Shown one piece after another: positions 49,753 through 62,379 of a stretch of DNA of 64,000 nucleotides. Every line of letters begins with the position of its first letter. The stretch's first letter is position 1. The position numbers were made by a program, and so were the translations under genes. The notes below the pieces were generated by a model. It was given only the letters and a program-made list of their open reading frames with translations. It was not told where the DNA came from and did not search any database. This DNA comes from Tricholoma matsutake (Eukaryota; Basidiomycota; Agaricomycetes; Agaricales; Tricholomataceae), in assembly GCA_026075535.2 (NCBI GenBank), contig AP026548.1, positions 8,990,001-9,054,000 on the forward strand, given 5' to 3'.

Positions 49753-52700
49753 ATGACAAATACTCCTGATGTCGAGGAGCAAGGGGAACAACAACTAGAG
49801 GAAGAATATTATATGCCTCCTAAACGTGCAAAAAGGGTCTATCACAGCAATACCAATGCGCCCACTGAAGAACTCAATGAAGATGAAAATTTACCATCTA
49901 TCAAACTAATTCATACCAAAGAATATTTGAATGTAAACAGAATCACTGATCGCGATCACTTGATGGATGAAAACTGGCACGAATGGAAAGAGAGAATGAA
50001 GAGGGTATTTTTCAATTGCGATATTACTGGGTATGTTAGAGGGGATGTCGAATGCCCTAACAAGAGTATTGACCCCAAAGGCGCACACAACTGGTACAAG
50101 AATGATTCTTGGGGTGCAACAAATTATTATTCATAACATCACCTCCTTGCAAATGAACCACATTGGGTCCAAGAACTCTGCAAAAGAAATGTACTCTGCA
50201 CTCTCGGTAACTTATGAAAATAAGGCACATCAAACTGTTAATCATATTCAATGCCTATTATACGAGACCAAATTACTCGATGCTGACGACCTCCTAAAAC
50301 ATCTGGATGTTCTCAAATCATATCATGACCGCATCAACAGATTTCCTAACGAGGAATTTCATGTCTTGGACACACACTTTAAAGCGATCATATCTGTGTC
50401 CTTACCTTCATCGTGGCATACCTATGTTGAACCTTATAACAGGAATGCCAACAATCCAAATGATCCCGACCCTAAACAGCGCTTAACTTCTGATGCATTT
50501 ATTGGACTGTTATGGGAGGAATTCAAAATATGGTTGACCAGATCTAATAATGGGAATAATAAAAATGGTACTATGGGGAGCATAAATCTGGTGAAAACCC
50601 AGAATGCTAACAGTGCTAGTAAATCCCTAGAAGATTGAATTTCTGATCGAAAATCCTCCTTACAGCCTTATTGCAATCATTGTAAACATGCCAGACACTG
50701 GACAACCAAATGCCGTAAATTTGAAGGGAACAAATGTCAGAACTGTGGAAAGATCGGACATCAAGCAGAGAATTGCTGGAGTAAGAAGAAGGTTAAGGAC
50801 AAGGCAAAGAAGAAAAAGAAGGGTGCAGAAGAAACAAGTGTGGCAGAAGAATATATTATGTTCCAATCAAATGAAGAGCAGTACAACTTTGACACCTATG
50901 ATGCTTGTAATGCTGATGCAAATGATGAGCGATTGATCTATTATGATTGTTAGCAGACACAGCAACAACATCTCACATTACGCATCAAAGAGAAGCATTT
51001 ACCGATTACACACCTATGAAGAATATTTCTGTAACAGGTGTAGGCAGTAAAGAAGCATGAATTTCAGGGTGCAGAATTGTTGAATTAAATCAACATGCAA
51101 TGGCACTGACTATATTCTGCATTTGCAGAACGTTCTTCATGTGCCTGGAACACGAAGTAATTTAATTTCGTTGGGGCGATGGGATGCAGCTGGCAGATGC
51201 TACAATGGTGGGAATGGAATAATCACACTCATCACAAAAGATGGTATGCCAGTAGTGCAAGGAACAAAAATAGGCAAAGATCTATATCACATGAAGATGG
51301 TTATTAGACCTCCCACACGATGCAATATAATCCAACCTCATCAAACATTCGTCAGAAATTATATGCTACCTACATGGGAAACATGGCATGGACACTTTGG
51401 ACATGTCAGATATACTGGGCTTCAAAAATTATTTGACAGAAAAATGGTTGATGGATTTATTGTGGACGAGGACTCCCCTAAGCCCGATTGTGTTGCATGC
51501 ACAGAGGCGAAGCAACACGTCAAACCATTCCCAAAATCATCAATCAGAAATACCGAACCCAGTGATGATGCTCAACCCGGAAACCCAAACAAAACCCACA
51601 AAAGGCTTCGGACGGTATAACACGAGTCAGAGGAAGGATGTGAGGCCCTCTAGTTGTCACCTGTCAGACCGACCATCAAATAGTCATAAAACAACTGCTT
51701 GTCGAAGCAGTTCAAGGCTAAAAGAATGTGTTTCGAGACTTTGCGATGATTTTCGAGATGTTGCGATGATTTTCGAGACTTTGTGATGATTTTCGAGATG
51801 TCACGATGCTTTTCGAGATGTCGTGATATTTTTCGAAGAGGTTTCGAGGAATTTCGAGTGTGCAGATATGTTCGGACGCAAGATTGGGGGACTAGACGAG
51901 TAGTAGAAGTGACAAAAAGGCTAATCGAGGGAAGCGAGAGCGAAAATAGCATAATGCGAGGAATTTCGAGGAATTTCGAGGAAGTTTAGCATAAAACACC
52001 AAACTTCGGACTGAATAAGACTAAACTGTACTCTCAAATCACTGTGATCTGGGAGGAAGATGACGACTTTCTTGTTTTTTTTTTGTATCTAGTACATCTT
52101 TTTATATAAAATAAAGAAAGTACCTAAAAAGGCTAGAGAACATGTGTAGAACATGAGGCAAAAGATATGAGTTAAGGCACAAGGCCAAAAAGGAGACTGG
52201 AATCCAAACAAGAAAGATATATATCATATGATGAAAGAGTAATAAAAGGTATAGAACTAAAAGGGGACTGTCCTTTGTGTATAAACTGCGCTAAGTCTCG
52301 CAATAATGCATCCAGCGGGTTCTGTGTGCGATAGGGACTTGGAACGAGGCTGACCTACTATCAGCAAGTTTGAGCACGAGTTGGAATACTTCCTGGCGCA
52401 TGTTATTCCACCATATAGATAACAAATGTGGCGCCCGATGTCGCTCGCAGTCTCTCGATATTGATCGATAACACTCGACGATGCTCGATGATGCTTGACA
52501 ATGTTCGATCGCGTTTGATACGATGCTTGACCGTGTTCGACGATGCTTGATGATGTTTGACAATGTTCAATTGCGTTCAATATGATGCTCGACCGTGTTC
52601 GACGATGCTCACAATGCTTGACTGTGTTCGACACGATATCGCGCTTGGTAGACTTGGTCGGGAGTGGTCACACTGCTTCTGGGACCTCGTGCAAGTTATC

Positions 52701-54036
52701 CAATGTGATTAGAATGTGGTCAAAATGGTGAATTGGCCTTTGAGCCAAGGAGACAACCTATCACCAGTGAATTAACACATATTGACTTATGGGGAAAGTA
52801 TGCAATCCAATCAATCAACGGCAATTAATACTACTTGTTATTTGTGGACGATGCCAAGAGATTTGCAACCATCAAATGCATCAAGCAGAAATCTGATGCA
52901 ACACAAGCCATAATAAATTATTTGGCACATTTGAAGACTCAAGGGAGGAATCCAAAGGGTATTCAAATTGACAATGGGAAAGAATCTGTAAACGAGAAGT
53001 TGGAAAGTTGGTGCAAGGAATGCAGTATGGAAATTCGTTACACTGCACCATCTTCACCTTCACAGAATGGTATTGCTGAATGGATGAACCATACACTGGT
53101 TGAACTCTCTCGAGCAATGATAATTGCCAATGACCTTCCTGAATTTCTCTGGGAATATGTGGTCCTGCACACCGCTTATCTCCATAATCGATCATTCACC
53201 AAACATTTGCCGAAATCTACACCATATGAAGGCTGGTATAATAAAAGACCAAATGTCTCTCATTTACATGAATTTGGTGCACCTGTATGGATTTTATTAC
53301 AGGGACAAAAAGTGGATCGAAAAATGCAGGCAAAATCCAAACAGCGTGTTTACATTGGTTTTGAAGATGGTGCTGGGGCTGTAAAATATTATAATGCCAA
53401 AATGCACAATGTCCTCACCTCAAGAAATTTCAAGCAGATGACACTTCCAGAATCAACTCCAATCCCTGAGGGCATCAACATCACACCCAATAGTCAACAC
53501 GAGGGGGAGTCTGAGGGGGATGGGTGTAACAGGCTCAGATGATATAACTCCAACTCTTGATCCTGGGAGCAAAAAGCGTAAAAGAAATTTATTGGAGGAG
53601 GATATAGACATAAATGCTCCATGGAAGACTCGTGGAATTCGTATCAATTATAAAAACCTTCAAGATCCTTATTCAGTAGAAGAAAAAGAAGACAACTTTC
53701 TTACAATGGAAGAAGTTTATGCAATAATTGCTGGAGACGAGATGACGAGCCTCAAGGACACCAAGAATTCCCATGATTGGCCAGAATGGGAAAATGCCAT
53801 ACAAGCCAAACTCGACTTACTAAAAGAGAAGGGGACTTGGGAATTTGTTGAAAAACCACCTGATGCAATCCCAATTGCTAATAAATGGGTATTCATCAAG
53901 AAGTGTGACAAACAAGGAAAAGTAATCAGGTACAGAGCAAGACTCATGGTGAAAGGATGTGCACAATGTCCAGGGTACGATTATATGGAAACATTTTCAC
54001 CTGTGGTCAGAATGGACACTCTGCACACAATTCTGA
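49753..54036 (+). pseudogene. gag-pol: copia-1 gag-pol polyprotein pseudogene
   Basis: Gag starts MTNTPDVEEQG at 49753, shifts frame near 50115, then continues with MNHIGSKNSAKEMYSALS and a QTVNHIQCLLYETK helix. After a TGA (50636-50638) come two CCHC-like knuckles (CNHC and CQNCGKIGHQAENC). Protease is degenerate in form (ADTATTSHIT). GAG-pre-integrase has WHGHFGHVRYTGLQKL. The integrase core after the insertion shows HIDLWGKY, the IDNGKE Asp and the NGIAEWMNHTLVELSRAM Glu. Reverse transcriptase begins WPEWENAIQAKLDLL and RYRARLMVKGCAQ, and ends at SPVVRMDTLHTIL. At least three frameshifts and three TGA stops. Confidence 0.85.
51560..52741. mobile_element. Unclassified insertion in copia-1
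   Basis: A 1,182-bp block splitting the copia integrase region. Flanks are GAACC (51555-51559) and GAGCC (52742-52746), a possible 5-bp duplication with one transition. It contains a TTTCGAGATGT(T/C)GCGATGA tandem repeat (about 51727-51860) and a CGATGCTCGATGATGCTTGA tandem repeat (about 52470-52630). No protein recognised and no clear inverted ends. The TTTCGAAG-rich composition resembles the gypsy remnant at 55.8-56.3 kb, so it may be LTR-derived. Confidence 0.5.
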
Positions 54037-54718
54037 CAACCTGAAGGATATGGGCTACAGCAAGACAATCAAAGAACTTGCTGATCAACTCGACCAAGCA
54101 AAACTGGCTGAATATGTCCGCCAATTTCTTTATGACCAGCTACACCCTGATTCTGAGTTGTGTGGCATGGATGTACCTCTTGACACCTGTCCCAAAGTCC
54201 ATGGATCATTATGAGTCAAGGTTTTCCATTCAGCTGTCTCTACATACTATGCCCCAAGTGATCTCTCCGGAGTTGGAGGAATGCATTGTGAACGAATTCA
54301 TGCAATGCCATCATGGAAGCGAGGACCTGGGTGGTATGACTGCGTCTTCATTGAGAAGGATCCAGAGCTTTCCGGGTTTCGTGGGTTGCATGTTGCTCAA
54401 GTCAATCTGTTCCTTTCATTTAGGTTTCATGGTGTTATATATCCGTGTGCATTGGTACAATGGTTTACTACATATGGTGACTCACCTTGTGAGGACACTA
54501 GAATGTGGCGGGTAATGCCCGACAACAGTGCAGCTGGGGGTAGATGTATGACATCTATTATCCACATTGACACCATTCTTCCTGCAGCACATTTGATTGG
54601 TGTAGCAGGTTTGCAATTCCTTCCATGCACATTTTCTTTTAGTGACACCCTTGATGCATTCCGTTTATTCTATGTAAATAAATATGCAGACCATCATGCA
54701 CATGAAATAGCATTTTGA
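54037..54718 (+). pseudogene. Plavaka transposase C-terminal fragment
   Basis: Fused directly to the broken copia-1 frame. Reads LADQLDQAKLAEYVRQFLYD, then after a TGA (54212-54214) VFHSAVSTYYAPSDLSGVGG, RGLHVAQVNLFLSFRFHG, YPCALVQWF, SIIHIDTILPAAHLI and FYVNKYADHHAHEIAF. This is the conserved C-terminus of Plavaka-type open frames (CMC/EnSpm-related elements expanded in Agaricomycetes). The catalytic N-terminal part is absent. Apart from the one TGA the frame is open to its natural stop. Confidence 0.8.
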
Positions 54719-55344
54719 CTACCACTTACAGCTGTAAACTGTTCATATCAAGCATGCAGGATGTATAAGAACATTGGGAAAGTAAAAGTCTCCAAAGTCT
54801 TCAAAGTCCAAAGGAGCAGTTCAGAAAGTATGGAAAGTATAAGTAGAAGGCCTTAAAAAAAGGCAAAGACTTGAAAGTCCAAAGTATAAGTCTTCAGAGT
54901 TTTCCTGATGAATTATCATGCGTGGATGTGATGTGGAATGGCTCAAGATTGATGAGCTCATAGATCTTGCTAATTTGAAGCTTGTTGCTCGATACTCAGA
55001 CTCATCAGAGAAGGCAAATTCACACCAGCTACCCTTATCTGCACAGCCTTCTAGCAATGTACCTGCAACAGCCTGGACTGAGGATAACTGGGCAGCAAAG
55101 GATGCAGATTTCTAGTTCCACCATTTTAATTTTTTGAAGTATTAGTTAGCCTATAGCTGCATACCTATACTGTACCTTCTGCAATATTGTCTTGTTATGG
55201 TATATTACCAATTATACCAATTATACCAATTATACAGTTGTATAATACCTGTATTATACTATCTATACCAAGTAAAATTTTAGCCTGCGGCACTCATTTG
55301 TATTACACCAAAAATACCAACTATATGAGTCACCTTGCGGGCCA
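54719..55344. other. Spacer with AT-rich repeat
   Basis: Mostly unassigned. A short CAAAGTC/CCAAAG direct repeat lies at 54790-54890, and a TATACCAAT tandem repeat at 55200-55240. A 65-codon frame at 54918-55115 (VEWLKIDELIDLANLKLVA) is open but unrecognised. Confidence 0.4.
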
Positions 55345-55797
55345 CTACATGGCAACTGTATTATACCAAGCCCAATCTGAACAATACCCAGCACTAGTGT
55401 AAGCAGCTAGTTTGTTGATTGCAAAGCTAATATCTGGTCTTGTGGAATTTGAGATGAATTGTAAACATCCCAGCAATCTTGCATATGAATTGCTATGGTT
55501 TAATTCATTGTTGTCCGGATTTGTTGCAAATTTAATATTTGGGTACATAGGCATGGCGACAGGGTTCACATTCAGCATCTCTTCTTTGCGAAGAAGGTTC
55601 TCAATATATTTTTGTTGAGAAATGGAAATAGAATCGTCGGTACACGTTACTTCAATGCTGACAATCTTGTGTGGTTCCCCTAGATCAGTAACTTCCCATT
55701 CTATCATCATGGCCAAAAAACCCTTTTGGAGTTTGTGCAACCATGCTATAATGTGATATTGCGACTTGTATTGTACACTAAAAGAAATCGAGGTCAT
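55345..55797 (-). pseudogene. pol: Copia reverse transcriptase 3' fragment
   Basis: Minus-strand frame with WEVTDLGEPHKIVSIEVTC, ISISQQKYIENLLRKE, VNPVAMPMYPNIKF and YARLLGCLQFISNSTRPDI followed by FAINKLAAYT: the C-terminal end of copia reverse transcriptase, past the catalytic YVDD. It looks like the same lineage as copia-1 but in the opposite orientation. Confidence 0.8.
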
Positions 55798-56376
55798 AGA
55801 AAAGCGATTGCAAACAAAGAAAGGGGATAATTATTCGTCTTCGAAGTCCGGAAGGTCTTCGGGAATATCTTCATCAATGTTCGAAGTGTTTCGAAGTTTT
55901 TCGAGTCTTTCGGAGCTGATATTGAGGAAGTTTGGCAGTAGGGGAATTGATTTTCATGCAAAATAGGGAAGGAGTCAGAAGGCTGCGACTGGTCGATGAA
56001 ATACTGATCCATCGAGTTCGCAGATGATGTAGGCTCCTCCATAGTTTTGATCAATGATGATGAGCAGGCCTAAATATCAAGGTCGCATCTTGCGATTGAG
56101 GGATTTCTCAATTTGTGTGTTGCAAAGTAGGACCAGGTCACCTTTTTCGAAGTTGTAGTAGTGCATCGTTTGTTTGTGAACAACTTCGAAATGTTTCGCA
56201 GCTTCGAGTCGAGCAGTATAGACTTTCGAATAGAGAATTTCGAGGTCGGCTGAGCATTTCTGTAGGGCGATTGCTCTTCGAGCGATGAGATCGGTTGTCG
56301 ATAAGATAGAAAGCAAAAAGACCAAAGGGAATCTGTGGAGGAATGACAGAGGAGTATGCAAAACAATGCATTTCAA
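55798..56376 (-). pseudogene. pol: Ty3/gypsy integrase C-terminal fragment
   Basis: Minus strand: LEILYSKVYTARLEAAKHFE, VVHKQTMHYYNFEKGDLVLL and NTQIEKSLNRKMRP, then (shifted frame) GGAYIICELDGSV, the typical end of the integrase module in Agaricomycete gypsy elements. Ends in an acidic segment rich in Glu/Asp. The junction with the copia fragment at 55797 is abrupt. Confidence 0.75.
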
Positions 56377-56700
56377 GCTGATTGATTAGATGGGCATTGC
56401 CGCATTGATGTCATCTGATCATAGACTTCCAATCACTCTGTTAATCAACACTCTCCTGAGCCTCTTACCTCCAATCCTCCACAGATTCCCTTTGGTCTTT
56501 TTGCTTCTTATGGAAATGACTCCCCTCTATCTACTCCTGTTCTCTGATTTACAATCTATTGTATTACTGAAGAGCTATTCCAGAAATATTACCTTTTTGG
56601 GAACCCTTGGTTCAACCTGCTCTCTGGTGCATTCTATGGTCTCTGCTTCTCTCTGGGCTGTCTCCAACCAAAGATGAGCTCATCTACCATGATACTGTGC
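56377..56700 (+). pseudogene. Remnant paralogous to the ORF at 41.3 kb
   Basis: Degenerate plus-strand sequence containing YYLFGNPWFNLLSG, matching CLFGNIWFNQLSG at 41305-41703, with similar upstream sequence (CTCCACAGATTCCCTTTGGTC versus the matching CTACAGATTTCTCTTG). Family unknown. Confidence 0.4.
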
Positions 56701-57128
56701 ACTAATATCCATAGTAAATACAGTAAATGTAGTACTATGGACATTGGGTGAGTGACTGTAATCTACCTCTAGTCATTGACTCCAAATCCCCAGAAAGTTT
56801 ACAATGTCATTGGATCCCTAAGTTAGCGACCGCAACACCATGTCAAGAACCGTTCCTCACCCGATTGGAACCCGCATCCATCCGACCTTTTCCCGCACGT
56901 CAAACATGACTTTCGCCTATGCCTCCCGATTTCGTTCCTGGCTGCCTTGCACTGCCCACACTGCTGTGCACCAGGCTGCCTTGTACAGCATCCACAGCTG
57001 CCTTCCCAAGGCTGCCGTCTCTATTGCAAATTCGACTACGGATTCCTGTGTGGCTCCCGCTAAATAATTTATCTATGCAGTCGAGACACTGCCGCAGTCT
57101 TCATTCCTGTTCCGCATTATTCCGGACG
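56701..57128 (+). other. GC-richer segment with a short ORF
   Basis: From about 56830 the sequence is richer in GC than its surroundings and carries a 75-codon frame (56840-57067, MSRTVPHPIGTRIHPTF...) with repeated LPCTAHT/ALYSIHS-like stretches. No family recognised. It ends exactly where the truncated LTR of copia-2 begins, so it may have replaced the LTR start. Confidence 0.3.
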
Positions 57129-57246
57129 TAGGAATATAATGTTCTTACCTCTGCTAACCCTAGCTGTAAGTCTAACTAAACCCCAGGTAGGTTGTAAGGA
57201 ATGTGTGGTCTCTTCCCCTGTGCAGCATATATAGTCTGCTCCAACA
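57129..57246 (+). mobile_element. 5' LTR of copia-2, truncated
   Basis: Matches 62530-62647 with three substitutions; the first 143 bp of the LTR are missing. Ends CTCCAACA. Confidence 0.9.
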
Positions 57247-57261
57247 GGTTATGGGCCCTGC
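57247..57261 (+). other. Primer-binding site of copia-2
   Basis: GGTTATGGGCCCTGC directly after the LTR; complementary to the anticodon arm of initiator tRNA-Met. Confidence 0.8.
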
Positions 57262-57492
57262 TGGGCACGTCGTGAACACACCTTAATTGGCTGCGAACAA
57301 CGTTGACTTCATCATCTCCAAATTATAACCTTGTGCTCTTCATGAGCTGCATCGCGCTCCCTGTGAGCTGCACTCAAAACCTAGGTTGACTAGGGTTAAC
57401 CACTCTGAAGGAGTGTTTTTTTCCTGAGATTGAGAAATGTGTTTTCTTGGATAAAAGACTGATTGAGCACTTTTAATAGCTGCCACATAATC

Positions 57493-60400
57493 ATGTCTTC
57501 AACCCTTGAAAAACTCGTTCAAACTTTTGGTGGCTCAAATTACATTCAATGGGCCGACTCCATGAAGGCATGGCTCAGGTCTCAGGGCCTCTGGCAGATA
57601 ACTAGTGGGGCGGAAATCAAACCGCCTCTGGTGCCTCCTTTGATGGTGATGAATGCTACTGTCGTAGCGGATGCGACTGCCAAGCTCCAGACCTAGAGCA
57701 ACAAAAATGACCAGGCAATTGGTAGCCTAGTGCTCCACCTGGCCCCCTCCATTCGGCAGCGTGCCAACACCAAGGACACTGCTGAGGAGGTGTGGGACCT
57801 CATTCGCACTGATTATGGTGTCGATGGCCCCTCCCAAGTCTTTGCAGACTTTAGGTCTGCAATAGCAATCAAAATTCCAGCTGCGAATCCCACGCCAGAG
57901 ATTGCTAAGATGGCTGACAAGTTTGAGCACCTCACAGCTGCCAACATTGCCATCCCCGAACTAGTTCAGGCGATGATTCTACTTGCTGCAATGCCATGCG
58001 AGTACGATTCTCTGTCCGCCACGATCCTTAACACGACCGCAACTAGTGCCTTGATGTTTAAACATGTCAAGGACTCCATTGTTGCTGAAGCCTCAAGGCA
58101 CACAGCAGTAGGAAAGCCCACTGGCCAGCCTCAGGCCAACAAACTTTCCGCTGTCAAGCGCAAAGGGGGAAACCCCAAATGGCAGCCCAAAGAAGGGCAA
58201 AACAACAATGGAGATTTGTCCCAAAAATGTGGACAATGTGGGGACAGAAAGACAAAGGAGGAGAAGCTGAAGGAGAAACATACCCACCTCGCCTCCAACG
58301 CCTTTACCACGATAAATGGTAATGGCACCATCATATTGCCAATGCCACTCATTCAGCACATCAAAAAGCATGACCACACTCCCACAAGGGATCCTTGCCA
58401 CTGACTGCCTGCACAGGCATATACGGGCGCGGCCTCTACCTCTCATTCGGTTTACGCCGAATATCAGCAAGCTTGAGACACCCTTGAGCAAATGCATCTT
58501 CCATGCAGCACAAAAAATCTGCGACCGCTGGAAGAGCACCTAACGGTGCAAGAAGGTAAGAGGAGAAGGATCAAACCAGAACTGAGGATCGTGGAGGTAG
58601 AAGACGACATTGTCTCCCTCAGATCTGAACCTCCAGTTTCTGATGAGGAAGTATGGAAAGCTGTCAATGAAATGCTCGTCGATGAACCGCTTGAAACAGG
58701 AGGATATGATGACAGGTCAGTCCTTTTCCCTGCCACAAGCACTAAGATTAATATTCCAATGATTACAGCAAACCTTTCATGTGAAATCTTACCGCTATTA
58801 AATGTATCATGGAACTATTTAGATCTTAATATATGTGTTATGTGTGCAAATGGAAATTGTAAGAAAGGTGCCGACTGGATCATGGATTCAGGCGCATCAA
58901 AACACTTCACTGGTGAAATGAAAGATTTTGCTTCTTACGAGCCTTTACCGAGAAAGGACTCTACCTTGGTCCAAACAGCCACAGGTACTACTCACATAGT
59001 AGGAAAAGGAGCAGTCTTCATTAGACATCAGGTAGTATGTTATGGGAAGTCAGAGATGCGTGAAACACGACTATACCCCATCTACTACATACCTGACATT
59101 GATACTCGATTAATGTCAATGGGTGTCTTCTTACAAGATGGAAGTGATGTGCATGGTTCCTCCACACACATTTCATTTATCGAGAAAGGAAACCCAATTA
59201 TGCATTGTGTCCCTCTTAGGAGAAGTGACACGATTTATTGGGCTCGGACTCATATAATGAGCACCAAAAAGGTCAATGTCGCAACCATATACGTCGCTGA
59301 CTACTTGACTTGGCATAGGCGACTTGGACACCCATCCAAAGAGGCGCTAGGGAAAATGCCTAATAGCACCATCAGATTCCTGAGGAATTTAATTATTCCT
59401 AAAGACAAAATTATATGTCCAGGGTGCGCTGAAGGGAAAATGACATCAAAATCTTTTCCCAAATCAAATTCACGTGCAGAGAAACCCTTTGAATTAATAC
59501 ATTCCGATCTAAAGGAACTCCCAGTACTATCATACCACAAACATAAATACTTTATTGTATTTCTGGATGACAAGACGTCACATATCTGGGTCCAGTGCCT
59601 TAGAAAGAAGTCTGATGCTGCTGCAGCGATTAGACAATTTCAGGCAATGGCTTTGACCCAGTATGGCACTACACTCAAGCACTGGCATGTTGATCCAGGG
59701 GGGGAGTTCAAAGATCGTGAGCTACAAAATATGCTCAAGGATTTTGGCATCAAAATAGAGATGTCTGCACCCCACGTTCACCAACAGAACGGGCATGCAG
59801 AGTGCGCCATAAGGACAATAATGGAAAAGTCACAAACCTTGCAATTTACCGCTTGTCTACCACAATCATGGTGGGAATTTTGCATTGAACATGCAACACA
59901 CCTATACAACCGAACCCCAATAAGGCGCCTGAAATGGCTGACACCTTTTGAGGACCTGACAAAGGTCCACCCAGATCTAAACAATCTGAAGGTCTTCGGT
60001 TGCGGTGCTTACATCTATCTACCCAAGGAGAAACATCCAACCACATTAGCTCCTCGATCGGAGTTAATGATGTACCTTGGATTAGAAGATGGCATTAAAG
60101 CATACTGTTTCATGCGACTTAATGGCGCAATATTCATTGGTGCTACGGCACTATTTGATGAAACATTGTTCCCATGCTGTCCTGGAGCTAAAACTCCTGC
60201 CAAGACAGACCTTGGTGATTTTCCACATCCAGAACCAGAAGATGACAACCACTCATCTGGAATGGATGGCGATGATCCTATACTGCCACAAAATCTGCCC
60301 CTTCCTCCATCATCAGAAGATGATGATGACGATGTACCAAGTGAGCAAAAGGCACATGACGATGTGACTGACGCTCCTCCTCTGCCACCTCCAGTTACCA

Positions 60401-62379
60401 CTGAGGACTTTCATCCAAGACGTGAAGATCAACAGGAATGGCAGCAATTGCCCCATCGATCAGGCAGGCAGAGGAACATCCCAAACAGTCCCAGCAATAC
60501 CTATGGAGAGAAGCGACTCCCCTCTGACATAGAGAGAGACATTGCACGTGATCGATATTGGAAGAGATCTGTGAGTCAAGATTCGGATCATAACCGAACA
60601 CGACCATGATCTCAACAGCAGGAACCGGTTACTGGACCGAGTTTGGCATCCCACAAGAGTGTGCCCAATTCCAATAATCAAGAACATGATCACCCAATGG
60701 GGGAACCAGATGAAGCAGGTTATATTAAAAAGATAACCAGGGAAGGTGGAGATAAGCTTATTCACTGGCTGTTGTCAAAAGCAGTCCAACCATCAAGTGA
60801 AATAAGCCAAGTTCCAAACCAATTTCACAATATTGCGTGCCTACCAAGGCAGCAGCAACTTGAGTGGAAACAAGCTTGTCATGAAGATTTAGAGGCTCTT
60901 CGCAAGCGACAAGTCTATGACATCGTCGATCTTCCACATGATCAAAAAACAATCAAAAATAGATGGGTTTTCTCTGTGAAATCGGACAGAAGAAAACAAG
61001 CCAGACTCATGGCCAAAGGCTTTTCACAAGTCGAAGGCATTGACTTTGATGAGATTTTCTCACCAGTAGTCCACTATGAGACTGTACGCCTCATGTTTGC
61101 ACTTGCGTCTCTAGAAGGCATGTATATGACCAGTCTAGATGTAAAAACCACATTTTTATATGGCAAACTAGAAGAGGAGATCTATATGGATCAACCCGAG
61201 GGTTTCAGACTCGAGGGAAAAGAGTGCAAAGTAATGCGCTTACGCTGAGCATTGTATGGCCTTAAACAGGCCTCACTAGCATGGTGGAAAGAGCTAGAGG
61301 CATTTATGTGCACCATTGGGTTTGTGCGCGCCAGCTCCGATGCCAGCATTTTCATACACAAGGATCCTAAGACAGGCAGCATTGTTATTGTGCTAGTCTA
61401 TGTTGATGATGGCTTGGTCATGGGGAAGAACAAGAAACTTGTAGATGAAAAGAAGAATGCTTGTCTAAAGCATTGGGAGTGCCGTAGTACTGAAAAAGTC
61501 ATGGAATTCTTAGGCATGCACGTCACCCAGACCGCAAGTAAAGTCAAACTCGACCAAACTGAATATCTTGCCAAAGTGCTCGAGAGGTTCGAGATGACAA
61601 ATGCCAAAGCCACCCTTACTCCGCTCCCGACTGGTTACGAACCGTCGGAAAACACAGCGATGCCAAATGCGGCGCTTAGATCAAAATATCAGTCTGTGAT
61701 CGGATCTTTATTGTATCTGATGCTTGGAACATGACCTGATATCGCTTATGCGGTAATCAGGATGTCACAATTCTCGGCTAATCCTAGCCAAGAACATCTA
61801 GACAAAGTGATGTACATCATGCGCTATCTGGTGGGAACCCAGAAATATAATATTGTCTACGATGGAGAGAAATCTGAAGGGCTACAGGCCTTCACAGGTT
61901 CTGATTGGGCTGCTGACACTGTCAAGCGCTGATCTACAACGGGTTACTTTGCTACTCTAGCAAGTGGCATTGTGTGCTGGCAGTCCCGTTTACAAAAAAC
62001 TGTAGCACTGTCATCCACAGAAGCTGAATATATGGCTCTCTCCAACACTTGTCGACAGATAGTGTGGATAGAGTCCTTATTCCAGGAACTTGGATATATA
62101 CTGAAGTGCATACCAATCTGCGCTGATAATCAGGGATCCATCTTTATCAGATCAAATCCAGTTCAGGAAAGAAGGACCAAACATATAGACATTCACTACC
62201 ACTATACCCGTGAATGCATAGAAAATGACAAAGTCACAGTTGTTTTCATTCCTGGAAGTGATAATCCGGCTGACATGTTCACAAAGAACATTGGTGCCAT
62301 CCTATTCAGAAATTTAGAGACTCTCTCAGAATTACTTTTGAGGTTCAAACTTAGCTGCTTAGAGCGCTTTACAGTTTGA
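57493..62379 (+). pseudogene. gag-pol: copia-2 gag-pol polyprotein, stop codons only
   Basis: One frame from MSSTLEKLVQTFGG to the TGA at 62377-62379, with no frameshift. Gag of the UBN2 type (SNYIQWADSMKAWLRSQG, then a helical part). Protease DSGASKHFTGE (about 58885). GAG-pre-integrase WHRRLGHPSKEALGKMP. Integrase with HSDLKELP (Asp), HVDPGGEFKD (Asp) and NGHAECAIRTIMEK (Glu). Reverse transcriptase with SQVEGIDFDEIFSPVVHYET, ALYGLKQASLAWW and the intact catalytic YVDD (about 61403). RNase H with DWAAD and STEAEYMAL. Stops: TAG 57694, then TGA at 58402, 58474, 60607, 61246, 61732 and 61930. Each can be explained by a single C-to-T change (CAG or CGA). Confidence 0.95.

Larger units (their letters stand above)
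49500..54036 (+). mobile_element. Ty1/copia element (copia-1), truncated
   Basis: LTR, primer-binding site, gag and pol up to the start of reverse transcriptase; the 3' part and second LTR are missing, replaced by Plavaka sequence at about 54036. Interrupted by a 1.18-kb insertion at 51560-52741. Confidence 0.85.
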
